Shown: positions 55,624 through 64,000 of the stretch, piece after piece
How positions within the stretch are numbered: position 1 is the first letter of the stretch
Layout: each line of letters starts with the position of its first letter
Source: Euborellia annulipes
Taxonomy: Eukaryota; Arthropoda; Insecta; Dermaptera; Anisolabididae
Reading direction: 5' to 3'
Assembly (NCBI GenBank): GCA_023213315.1
Contig: JAKCPI010026338.1
Location: 51,836 to 115,835, forward strand
Length of the DNA stretch: 64,000 nucleotides
Notes under the pieces: model-generated
Databases searched by the model: none
Told to the model about the DNA's origin: nothing
Seen by the model: the letters and a program-made list of their open reading frames with translations, nothing else
Made by a program: the position numbers and the translations under genes

Positions 55624-55971
55624 TTTTATTGTAGAAGAATCAATCTATCAGATTTAGAAGCCTTCTTTTTAATTTTTGCCTCTATCTTTTTCTTGTTTTT
55701 CTCCAAAACAATTGTGCTCGAGCAAAGGCCTCTCATATCGTATTTTTTTAAGAGCTGATTTATGTGGTGCACTCCAAACACATTCACGTGATATTTTTTA
55801 AATCTTCTAAATTATTTTTGTAAGCACAAAAAAAAAATTATTAATTTTATATTTAATTACCGGTATTAATTTTTTAGTTAATTTATCATTTAATTATCTT
55901 GTATTTATTATTACAATAAAATATTTCCAACACTTTTTGGCTAACATCATATCAGATATCATAAATAGCGG

Positions 55972-56272
55972 TTACAGAATAAAAGTGCAGCCCCAAATGT
56001 GCTTGCAGGTACTTCCTAATCCAGCCTTATACGAGCATCCATCCCAATTGTTATTATTATTATGAAATTTGATCATTTATTTCATGAAATTCTTCTCGTA
56101 AACTTGTTGTTTGTAAACAGAAAGCAAGAATTTGGTCTGTCATTGAAACTGTCATTACTATTACTCACTTTAAAACATGACCAGGATCAATAATATTGTC
56201 TCCACAAATAAAATTTCTATTAGTAAGTGTGGCAGAAGAAAACCTACAAATTTCCTGTATCGTCACACCCAT
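55972..56272 (-). pseudogene. SWIM-like zinc-finger gene remnant
   Basis: Minus strand: MGVTIQEICRFSSATLTNRN and FICGDNIIDPGHVL (56169-56272) followed by a GTGAGT donor; then, at 55972-56048, NWDGCSYKAGLGSTCKHIWG before a stop. The latter matches the SWIM pattern CxCxnCxH with the second Cys changed to Tyr. SWIM fingers occur in MULE transposases and in related arthropod proteins. Broken and non-functional. Confidence 0.45.
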
Positions 56273-56408
56273 TTTTTATTTTTAATTAAACTTTTTGTCT
56301 CATAAAACACGTGTACTTGCGTATCAGCTCAGCCATTCAATCCTACAATCGCTAGTTCATTTTTTGCCACCAGGTGAAGCCACGCCTCTCCCATAGATCC
56401 CAATAGCT

Positions 56409-56973
56409 TTATTAAAATTGTTTTTTCATTGATTTTACAAATTTTTTGATTATATTCTTGCAAGTTATAGCACCAAAATGCCTAGTTGTGTTATTGGCAC
56501 ATGCATCCAAGAGGCAGGTTTTTAAAAATCATTTCACAATAATAGGAAATATTTAAAAAATCCGGCTTGGAAAGAGACCTTCCCCAAAGACTCCTATATC
56601 AACATGAGTGGATTTCTTAGCCACCCTAACGCTGCTTCATCCCGGTAAAAGCTTTAAGCCGTATCATGCATCTATGGATGAGAAAAAAACTCTCGATCAG
56701 CTTTCCAATCTGTTTCTAATAAGTAAACAGTCAAGCTGATAACAACAGAAAATGTGATTTAGAGAAGTTTTTTTCCTTCCAATCAATGCGTCAAATTGTC
56801 ACGCCTTTTACTTTTTTTTTTAATTCTATTTTAAAATTTTACTTTAATTTTAGTTAAATATCCTTATTAGATTTCGATATCTTGGGGGTCCTGGTTCGAC
56901 TCCAGGGCCTCAAATATTTTTTAAATTAAAGCTATTTAATGAAGAGTAGAAGAATGGCTGTGGTGATGATTGA
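56409..56973. other. Intergenic DNA with tRNA-like fragment
   Basis: Broken frame from 56479 as noted. At 56886-56912, GTCCTGGTTCGACTCCAGGG is a B-box-like stem, likely a SINE scrap rather than a tRNA gene because no matching 5' half precedes it. Confidence 0.4.
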
Positions 56974-57028
56974 AGAAAGGAACTCTATGAGTAGGGCAGC
57001 CAGCGAAAATAAAAAACCTTTATATTAT

Positions 57029-57075
57029 TTCGTCTACGTTTCGGGAACGCATCGCTCCCATCTTCAGGAGCTGTG
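57029..57075 (-). ncRNA. Hammerhead-like ribozyme (GTA cleavage triplet)
   Basis: Minus strand: CTGAAGA, stem II GGGA(G)C/G(T)TCCC closing GCGATGCG-type loop, GAAAC, GTA, GACG. All core bases are allowed. Stem I next to the core is two pairs. Confidence 0.6.
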
Positions 57076-57221
57076 GCCGTCAAATATTTATTAATTTAGT
57101 ACAAATATCATTACAATTATATTATTTACAAAAAGTAGTTAAAAAATGCTTACGAATTAATTGTTGAATGATATCATGATATTTGTACTAAATTAATAAA
57201 TATTTGACGGCCACAGGTCCT

Positions 57222-57260
57222 GAAGATGGGAGCGATGCGTTCCCGAAACGTAGACGAAAT
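57222..57260 (+). ncRNA. Hammerhead-like ribozyme (GTA cleavage triplet)
   Basis: Same as its partner except GGTC instead of GCTC before CTGAAGA, which gives a 3-pair stem I (GTC/GAC). All core bases are consensus; H17 = A is permitted. Confidence 0.65.
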
Positions 57261-57444
57261 AATATAAAGGTTTTTTATTTTCGCTGGCTGCCCTACTCAT
57301 AGAGTTCCTTTCTTAAAGCTATTTAAAATATCTACAACTTATAGAAGCCCTTTTTTTGATTTTCGAAAAAAAGAATTTTTTTTTTGATTATTCACATTAA
57401 ATAAAAGATGTTTAAAAAAAATTCGGTCTATATCTTATCGATAA

Positions 57445-57630
57445 TTAAATTAGTAATCATTGTGTTAAAAAATAATTAATTTTCTACCCATAATTAATTA
57501 GCTGGAACCTTTCAAATGAAATGGAATAAAACCCTTGTTTCCCTATGGGCAAAACTAACGCCATCTCTTGCCGCCTAGAGTAACCAGCTTCTGAATTGGC
57601 CTCTAACGGTTTTTCGAGACGCGCACCTTA
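57445..57630 (+). repeat. Second copy of the 17706-17893 repeat
   Basis: TTAGTAATCATTGTGTTAAA to TTCGAGACGCGCACCTTAAA. Differences are mostly single bases. It is flanked by sequence unrelated to the other copy. Confidence 0.7.
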
Positions 57631-58780
57631 AACGATATATTGACTGGCTTATTACAATTTATTGATCGTTGAGTTGATTGAAGAAAAATTCCATCTTTTT
57701 TTAAAACAAAGCTCTATCTAGTTAATATACCTTTTACTTTCGGTTTCCCATCATCTTCTTAAGCCTAATAATATTAATATTTTGTTGTAATTTGGAATAT
57801 AGATTATAAAGTATTGCAATGGTAAAAAAAAATTCGACGTCAACATTTTAATGATTTTCGGAGTTTTAGATCTGACAAAAAAATAATTTTGGAATTGGGT
57901 TATATATTTTTGTGTTAACTTGAAAACGTAACGAGTTAGATTGATGAAATTTGATATTTTCTTAATCTAAAATTTGTATTAACTTTTGGAACAAATCTGT
58001 CAACCGGAAGTGGTATTTGACAGAACCTATTTTGCAAAAAAGATCTAGAATTTTTGACGAAGATCCGCAGGCAGAGTTGTTTTTGATTAGAAATAATAAT
58101 TTAACGAATTATCATACAAAGATTGTTTTGAATAAGAGATAAATTTTGCAAATTTACTAACTCCTTTGGGGATGGGTTTGTTACATTAGATGTGCGGTTT
58201 CCCTCCACCTCCTCTTTCTGATGGTGATTTAGATGGAAAACAATTAAAGCTCTAAATACAATCGATAGAATTAATCAAATAGACCACCCACTCTCGTTTT
58301 GGCAAACGGGCTGGATTTTATTGGTCTCACTGCGCGAATGACCAACCAAGTTGTCCCAAGTTTCATTTGGAAATTAGTGCTTCACTACCATTATGATCCT
58401 CAATAAAATAAATATTTTTCTAAGTAATAAAAATCCCCCATTTTTTTATTTTTTTTTATAAAATTTCCATTTTGTTTTTCATTACACATTTATTTGAAAA
58501 TAAATTTCGGAGAGAAAACCATTTTATTAACAATTAGAGTGCTGCGGCGTAACGGCGGAGGGGGCGAAGTTTTAATATTGATTTTAAAGAAAACTATCAA
58601 TTTTTTTGGACAATCTATGGAAAGAATATGATATTTGTTATATTTTATATCGCTCTCTAAATTCGCCTCTCCTCCATCCTGATTCCAGTTCATTCATTCT
58701 ACCTTCCAAATGTCCCATGCCCAGATTTTATTTTCTATTTAGTATTTGTGTTAAAAGTGTAAAATGGGTATTATATGATA
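57631..58780. other. AT-rich intergenic DNA
   Basis: No recognisable gene, repeat end or splice-supported frame. The frames at 58490-58797 lie on both strands and show no domain. Confidence 0.5.
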
Positions 58781-58815
58781 TGCAGCCAGGAGAATAAAAA
58801 ATTATTTAAATCCTT

Positions 58816-58862
58816 TTGGTCAACGTTTCGGACGCCAATCGCGTCCTTCTTCGGGACTTGAA
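58816..58862 (-). ncRNA. Solo hammerhead-like motif with U4 changed
   Basis: Minus strand: GTC, CCGAAGA (U4 to C), stem II AGGACGC/GCGTCC around GATTG, GAAAC, GTT, GACC. Stems I and II are good, but the core U4 is lost. The outer block TGCAGCCAGGAG is at 58781-58792; no inverted partner follows. Confidence 0.55.
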
Positions 58863-58934
58863 GTCAACAAACATTTATTGAATTAAAAATGCTTTACTTT
58901 TATAACGTTTTTTTCAAACATTATTTCTTATCCC

Positions 58935-60142
58935 CAGTGGCGTAGTGAGCTTAACTCGCGCCCGGGGCACAATACCTTTTTAGCGCCCCCCCCATTTGAA
59001 AATCATATAATATTATTTGTAAAATATACAAAATTATTATATTACACTGGGACTAAATTTAAAATATATTTTCCAGAAATCAATTATAATAAAAATAAAA
59101 ATTATCCAGCAATTTTTGACGTGACAACGTCTTACAAATCATGTGTCTATAGAGGCAGGTTAGAGGGGTATGCACGAAAAAGTTTATCGGCTTTAATAAC
59201 TCTTCTGTCTTAAGAGATATAATTATGGGAAATATACGGTTAGAAAGAATGAGTTTTCAGCTAAAGATTTCACCATTTATTTTTTCCTACCATTTTATTT
59301 TACCGTGCTGCGGTAAATTCTAATTTGAAAGTTTAAACCCCTGTAGATTCCGAACGGCTAATCAGATCAGACTAAATGAGATGTCATTTGGTGCAGAGAG
59401 AAAACCTCTAATAGAATAAATAAAAAAAATCCCGAGTAATTAACTCCAAAATTAGTTTTTTTCTCGAAAAACCTCATTTTTTAGGCAAAAAAATATCGAA
59501 AAATAGCCCTATTTATGTAACGCCTAGCTAATTGCCCATAAAAGCTACATTAAATCTAAATATAGTTTTAGAAAGAGTGGTCCAATGCCCAGAGGTAATT
59601 TTTTCATTTTTTTGATATGACGTCATTTTACCGCATGAGAGCACTCGGCGGGATTTCGTTTTTCGAAATTTTAAACCCCTGTAGATTCCGAACGGCTAAT
59701 CAGATCTGACTAAATGAGATGTCATTTGGTGCAGAAAGATAACCTCTAATAGAATAAATAAAAAAAATCCCCAGTAATTAACGCTAAAATTAGTTTTTTT
59801 CTCGAAAAACCTCATTTTTTAAGCATAAGTCGCCTTTAATGGATAAAAAAAAGCCACCTCTGTCATATATTGTTTCAATGAAAATGTTTGAACATGTTTA
59901 TTTATGAAAACAAACTACTAGTAAAAAAAACAATACTTTCTCTCTTTATATTTCAATATAGGTAAGAGAAAAAAATTTTTTTTTGAAGTCAAGCAAAAGA
60001 CGTTGTCACGTTAAAAAGCCACCGGCTGTGTAGAAGACACAGCCAACACCTAATTTTTGTTTTGCGGACCATTTGGCGCCCCTTTGTGAGTCGCGCCCGG
60101 GGCATGATGACCCCCCTTGCTCCCCCCCTCGCTACGCCACTG
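58935..60142. mobile_element. hAT non-autonomous element with perfect CTTATCCC duplication
   Basis: CAGTGGCGTAGTGAG to CTCGCTACGCCACTG, 1208 bp, flanked by CTTATCCC (58927-58934, 60143-60150). It contains a direct repeat of about 148 bp (59338-59487 and 59680-59826, both with CTGTAGATTCCGAACGGCTA) and a family H scrap near 59932-59973. No transposase. Confidence 0.85.
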
Positions 60143-60148
60143 CTTATC

Positions 60149-60750
60149 CCACTAAATGTATTTTGAAGTTTACTTATATCTGGATTCAGATGGATTGAAT
60201 GAATTACAATAAACAAATTTTCAAAATTTTTTTTATTTTTCAGGAATTCTAAGCATGACTGTCGTCATGACTGGTTTGCGCAAATTTCTGTTTCGGTCAC
60301 CACTTTGTGACCTTCATCAAGCCTAAAAATTTAAGATACGTACATTTTAAAAAACTTAAGGCTTAAATTACAATCTTACAATCTGTTTTATTAATTCTTT
60401 TATCTTATGCCTAAATTATTTTGAATACTTTTTTTACTTTTTCAAAAAACAAACTAACAAATAAAAACAAAAGAAAAAATAAAATAATTTAAGATAAAAG
60501 AATTAAATGTAAGTGTGTACGATTGTAATCTAAGATCAGATTGATTTTGTTTAAGCCTTAAGTTGTTTAAAATGTATGTATCTTAATTTTTAGGCTTGAT
60601 GAAGGTCACAAATGGTGACCGAAACTGAGAAATTTGCGCAAACCAGTCGTCATGGTTAGAATTCCTGAAAAATAAAAAAATATTTTTATTGTAATTCATT
60701 CAATACATCTGAATCCAGATACAAGTAAACTTCAAAATACATTTAGTGAG
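60149..60750. mobile_element. Palindromic unit with decayed hammerhead-like motifs (pair f)
   Basis: CTAAATGTATTTTGAAGTTT (60152) is inverted near 60730-60748. Arms of about 250 bp share CAGGAATTCTAA, GACTGGTTTGCGCAAATTTC and the hammerhead-like core. It begins directly at the right duplication of the hAT element, which landed in its edge. Confidence 0.7.
60281..60326 (-). ncRNA. Degenerate hammerhead-like motif
   Basis: Minus strand: TTGATGA (C3 to U), stem II AGGTCAC/GTGACC, GAAAC, but AG instead of GTH follows. The mirror copy at 60590-60632 (plus) has the same C3 change and GAAACTG. Both look inactive, with stem II preserved. Confidence 0.45.
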
Positions 60751-61702
60751 TTATATAATCTTGTAGCCTACATCCTCAAAGTCAAATTATTTCTTATGAT
60801 CATTCCTTATCGACCCTGCTTGATTGCCCATGTGATTCCACCTCATAATATTTAATTTTATAATGGTTTCTTTTTCTTTTTTATTTTCTCTCTTTTCAGA
60901 CGCGAAATAAACATTTCTAATAAGCCTAATCGGATTTTTTTACTCCTTCATTTTGAGTTCAATTAGACAATTGCATTAAAAAGATGTCATTCATTTATTT
61001 AAAAGCACTATATTATTAGCTCCTAATGCTAAATCCTCAACAACACAAAGACTGGTTTTTTCAATTATTTAATAGAATTAATCGTACGTGAAATGGTGTC
61101 GAGATGTTTTCCTCTCGCCCCAGACTAATCTAGCAATGGACTTCTCTCTCACTTTGCCACCAAATTGGTAGGGCGGAAGCATTCCCCCCACCACCAGCCC
61201 TATACTCTTCTTTTTTTCCAATACCGCCCTTTTTTTTTCTTTCTCTCTTTCTTTTCACCGTTTCATTGCCTCTTATCGAATTCTGCTGAGCAAGTATCGG
61301 TTTTTTTCGCGGGGGAACCAATAACAAGAACAATATTAACAATACTATTTATTTTACATTAAAACGAGATCACCCTAATATATTCTATCTTGAGGAAAAA
61401 AGAAAAGAAATCCAGAGATTTTTACTTTCTCTTATCTATCTATATGAAATCATTATATCCCAAAAATACGAATCAACATATTAGAGGCCCTAAGAAAAAA
61501 GTCTTTTCGTAATCAATTTGTTACAAAAATTTAGTTAAGCTTCTCATTCCCAACTTGGTTTAAATCAGCCAACAGATATTAAGATTTGATTTTGAAAATT
61601 CCAACTAGGTTACTATCGATGTTCATCTAGTCATTAGATCAGGGATCTTTTATAGAGAGCGGATCAAAATAAATTAAAATTGGCCACTTAAGAATATTAT
61701 CA
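60751..61702. other. AT-rich intergenic DNA
   Basis: No gene is supported. The segment 61190-61260 is a pyrimidine-rich tract that generates spurious frames. A family H terminal scrap (TTTACTTTCTCTTATC) lies at 61421-61445. Confidence 0.5.
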
Positions 61703-61710
61703 CTCCGATT

Positions 61711-62038
61711 CAGTGGCGTAACGTACGCCCCCGCAGACCCCGCGATGCGGGGGCCCGGACCTTGGGGGGCCCACGGGCCGGGCCCGGCTAAAAATATGTG
61801 GGTAGCTCCGATAAAAACGGAAAAATTTAGATAAAAAAAAAATAATGAAAATTTCTCTCCCTCCTATAAAAACGGTAAAAAATTTAATGAAAATTTCTCT
61901 TTGAGAGGGCCCGGGGCCCTCAGGGGCTCCGATAAAAACGGGAAAAAAACAATGAAAATTTCTCTTTTTGATTGGTCTATTAATGGGGCCTGAAATAAAG
62001 GTTTGCGGGGGGGGCAGCTAAAAAACGTTACGCTAGTG
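61711..62038. mobile_element. hAT miniature element with perfect CTCCGATT duplication
   Basis: CAGTGGCGTAACGTACG to AACGTTACGCTAGTG, 328 bp, flanked by CTCCGATT (61703-61710, 62039-62046). The interior has three repeats of AAAACGG...AATGAAAATTTCTC and GC-rich GGGGCCC runs. Confidence 0.9.
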
Positions 62039-62135
62039 CTCCGATTCACATTAAATTTATATGGAAAAAATATTACAATATTTTTCATCATTGCTGAGGT
62101 TTTTTTCAAAAGTCAGGTGTAACTAATTAGACTGC

Positions 62136-62420
62136 ATCACAGTTTCTCTTAACTCTATATATGTTAATATATAAAGAAAGAAAGTACCATATTGAATTCA
62201 TGTCAAAAATTCGATGTCAAGATTTTGATAGATATACACGTTTTGGGAGGGCGTGATCAAAAGGGGTCTATTTGGGGGGGGGGGCAGGGGAGGGGCAGGG
62301 GGGCCCCCGAGAACCCCTAACACATGGCGCAGGGAGGCTCCCCCCCAAACTTCCCAAGCGCACAAATTTTTCTGCAGTAGGGGAAATATACAGACATCAG
62401 CGCAACAAATTTTTCTGCAC
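62136..62420. mobile_element. Family H fragment (minus) and hAT-like fragment
   Basis: 62140-62250: TTTCTCTTAACTCTATATAT, ATGTCAAAAATTCGATGTCA, GATATACACGTTTTGGGAGG. 62265-62420 is G/C-run-rich and ends with TACAGACATCAGCGCAACAA, shared with 9299; it is a scrap of that hAT-like family. Confidence 0.55.
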
Positions 62421-62583
62421 AGAACCCCGAAAACTGGTTCCCAATCACCTCTCAGCACACACAACTAGGGATCATGCTGGTGTAGCGCAACAGTTGTGCT
62501 GCAGGGGGGGCTTGTCGCTCCGGACGAAAACACACAAATCTCCTCTTTAGACGGCTCGGTACTCGAACGTACGTGCTCTTCTG

Positions 62584-63222
62584 CCACCTTCGGTAATCTC
62601 GACACCAGATTTGTGAGAATGCTGCCCACCTCAAAATTCGTGTCGAAATATATATATTTTCCCAGTCGAACGGTACATTTGGAATTCAGATGTAAAATTT
62701 ATAAGTATGGGAAAATATTTATATTTTGTTACCATGGCAACCATTTTTCCTATCTTTCCTATGAAACACAAGAGTAAAGTGGTCTTCAGAAGATTTCAAT
62801 CGCAAAATGAGAATGTACATTTTAAAGAGCATCTAAAAAAATAATTGATTTTTGAATTTAAAAAAAAATCGTTGGAGCAAATTTTGAGAAAATCGAAAAA
62901 AACTGAAAAAGTACATCAGTAAAGTACTAGTACTCTTGGCCGATTTTGATTAAAAGCTTATTTTCCGGTCCCGGGGGTGTTTAACTTAAATATAAAATTT
63001 CAACCTCGTAGCTCAATTCCTTCATGCTTAAAATTGAACACACACCCACCCCCCACCCACCCACCCACCCACAGACAGACCATGTCGCGAAAACCACTTT
63101 TTTGGATTCAGGGGACCTCAAAACGTGAAGATCCATCAAAATCTCGACATCGAATTTTTGACATGAATCCAATACTTTCTCTCTATATATATATTACATA
63201 TATACATAGGTAAGAGAAAGTA
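62584..63222 (+). mobile_element. Family H element, near complete, (CACC)n core
   Basis: A degenerate hairpin half, then TTTATAAGTATGGGAAAATA, GTTACCATGGCAACCATTTT, AGTAAAGTACTAGTACTC, a (CACC)n run at 63040-63071 in front of ACAGACAGAC, and the standard 3' end GGTAAGAGAAAGTA. Confidence 0.85.
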
Positions 63223-63893
63223 AAATTGAAATAGAATTCTAAAAGAAAATGGAAGGAATCGACTTTTTTTTATACGTATTAACAATATATTCAAATCTGT
63301 TTCTTAATTAGAAGAATTAAAAGTTTTCCATTATTATTTTTCTTTGAAGTCGTTGACTTTTGATACGTACTGTACCAGATAAGCTAGGCCATCAAGACTT
63401 TGGCACCCCGCCGCAATTTAAGTCCACCCCCTGGGCGTGTCTGTACATTCATGGATGGTAAAATAACGAAATGGTAATTAGCCCAAAATGGCTCCGGTTC
63501 TTCGTCTGTCTCCCTTTTCCATCCCCCCCCTCCCACGACCTTCTCTCAAACCATGTTCCGCGATTCTGCGCTCTTTGCGGGTCGTTGGAATCACAAACAC
63601 TCTTCTTTTATCTCTTCTCACCATCCCCCAAACTCTTATCAGACATTACGACAATTCCGTTCTTCTAGGAGAGATTTTCTCAATTCAAATGAAAAAATAA
63701 AGATTGTTCCGAAAAGTCAGTTATAAGGGCTGTTAGTTATCTTAAATTCTTATTTATTGATTAAAAAAATAAATTTAGATTATAATTTTAAATATTTGAA
63801 TCATTTTGAGAAAACCTAATTATTACATATTAAATATTTAATATCCCATAAATATTTTCTAATCATGTTTGTACTTAATTAAACAAAAAATAC
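63223..63893. other. Intergenic DNA
   Basis: No supported gene. 63470-63670 is GC-richer and pyrimidine-rich, giving overlapping frames in several phases without domains. Confidence 0.45.
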
Positions 63894-64000
63894 CTTAGAG
63901 ATTATAAGAACGTAGATGATGAACGGGCGCGAGATGGCTCCGTAGCCAAAAAATTTTTTGGGAAGATGAGTTCGAGAGGAAACCCCAGAACTGGGCTCTC
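63894..64000 (-). CDS. Possible coding exon cut by the window edge
   Basis: Minus strand from the edge: a stop-free frame of 35 codons, EPSSGVSSRTHLPKKFFGYG then AISRPFIIYVLIISK, ending at AAG followed by a GTATTTTTTG donor. The last 15 residues look like the start of a membrane segment. Its GC content is above its surroundings and no repeat matches it. The gene cannot be identified, and chance is not excluded for such a short frame. Confidence 0.3.

Larger units (their letters stand above)
55266..56408. mobile_element. Decayed element with long inverted ends and THAP/SWIM remnants
   Basis: ATTGGGATCTTTAGC, CACCTGGTGGC-like and GAACTAGC/ATTGTAGGAT words at 55270-55335 are inverted at 56335-56408, giving ends of about 70-90 bp. 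The interior encodes a THAP-like zinc-finger start on the plus strand and SWIM-like remnants on the minus strand. Long inverted ends plus SWIM suggest a MULE-type (Phantom-like) or P-like element. No target duplication is clear. Confidence 0.5.
56974..57314. mobile_element. Palindromic unit with two intact hammerhead-like motifs (pair e)
   Basis: AAAGGAACTCTATGAGTAGG (56976) is inverted at 57294-57313; the arms (about 145 bp) are almost identical. They contain GGCAGCCAGCGAAAATAAAA, an AT stretch, the hammerhead, GACGGCCACAG-like sequence, and AATAAATATTTG. The spacer is about 55 bp. Confidence 0.8.

Overview
The window looks like nuclear DNA of an invertebrate, most likely an arthropod. It is AT-rich, its genes are split by GT-AG introns, and it is crowded with Tc1/mariner-, hAT- and Harbinger-type DNA transposons, LINE fragments and tRNA-derived SINEs. 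There are no bacterial-style operons and no CRISPR. The species cannot be named from sequence alone; a chelicerate or crustacean fits the repeat style, but that is inference.

Region by region. 1-7.85 kb: repeats only. These are a foldback mariner relic, hAT-like elements, a 1.5 kb element with ordered XhoI-like motifs, and a nested hAT > foldback > LINE stack that also holds a near-perfect 1.2 kb CACTA-like palindrome. 7.96-43.39 kb: a tandem array of five paralogous genes, all on the minus strand. Each has four phase-0 exons of almost constant length (54-57, 165, 159 and 174 nt) and encodes a secreted protein of about 183 residues with conserved cysteines. The family resembles small ML/DUF1091-like secreted proteins of arthropods, but this is not certain. 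Introns and spacers are filled with nested transposons, while all 20 exons stay open. 43.4-64 kb: mostly repeats and AT-rich DNA. It has a CRE/E-box/CCAAT cluster near 48.0 kb, one small exon with good splice sites at 50.8 kb, a decayed element with THAP- and SWIM-like zinc-finger remnants at 55.3-56.4 kb, and a possible exon running off the right edge.

The most unusual content is a set of about 15 hammerhead-ribozyme-like motifs (CUGANGA, stem II, GAAAC, GUH), mostly arranged as divergent inverted pairs at the heart of long palindromes: 19.4-19.8, 21.7-22.0, 54.2-55.1 (two nested pairs), 57.0-57.3 and 60.1-60.8 kb. Single copies lie at 45.2, 47.6 and 58.8 kb. Several keep every core base plus complementary stems I and II; others carry single changes at catalytic positions. 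They resemble the minimal type I hammerheads known from Penelope-like elements and small metazoan retrozymes, here in a palindromic, apparently non-coding format.

The commonest repeat is a roughly 0.65-0.9 kb non-coding family. It has a terminal hairpin (TCTGGTGTGAC), a (GACA)n core and a 3' end reading GGTAAGAGAAAGT, like DINE-1/HINE (Helentron-type) elements. SINEs inserted repeatedly at one site inside it, and a hAT miniature family has captured its hairpin.
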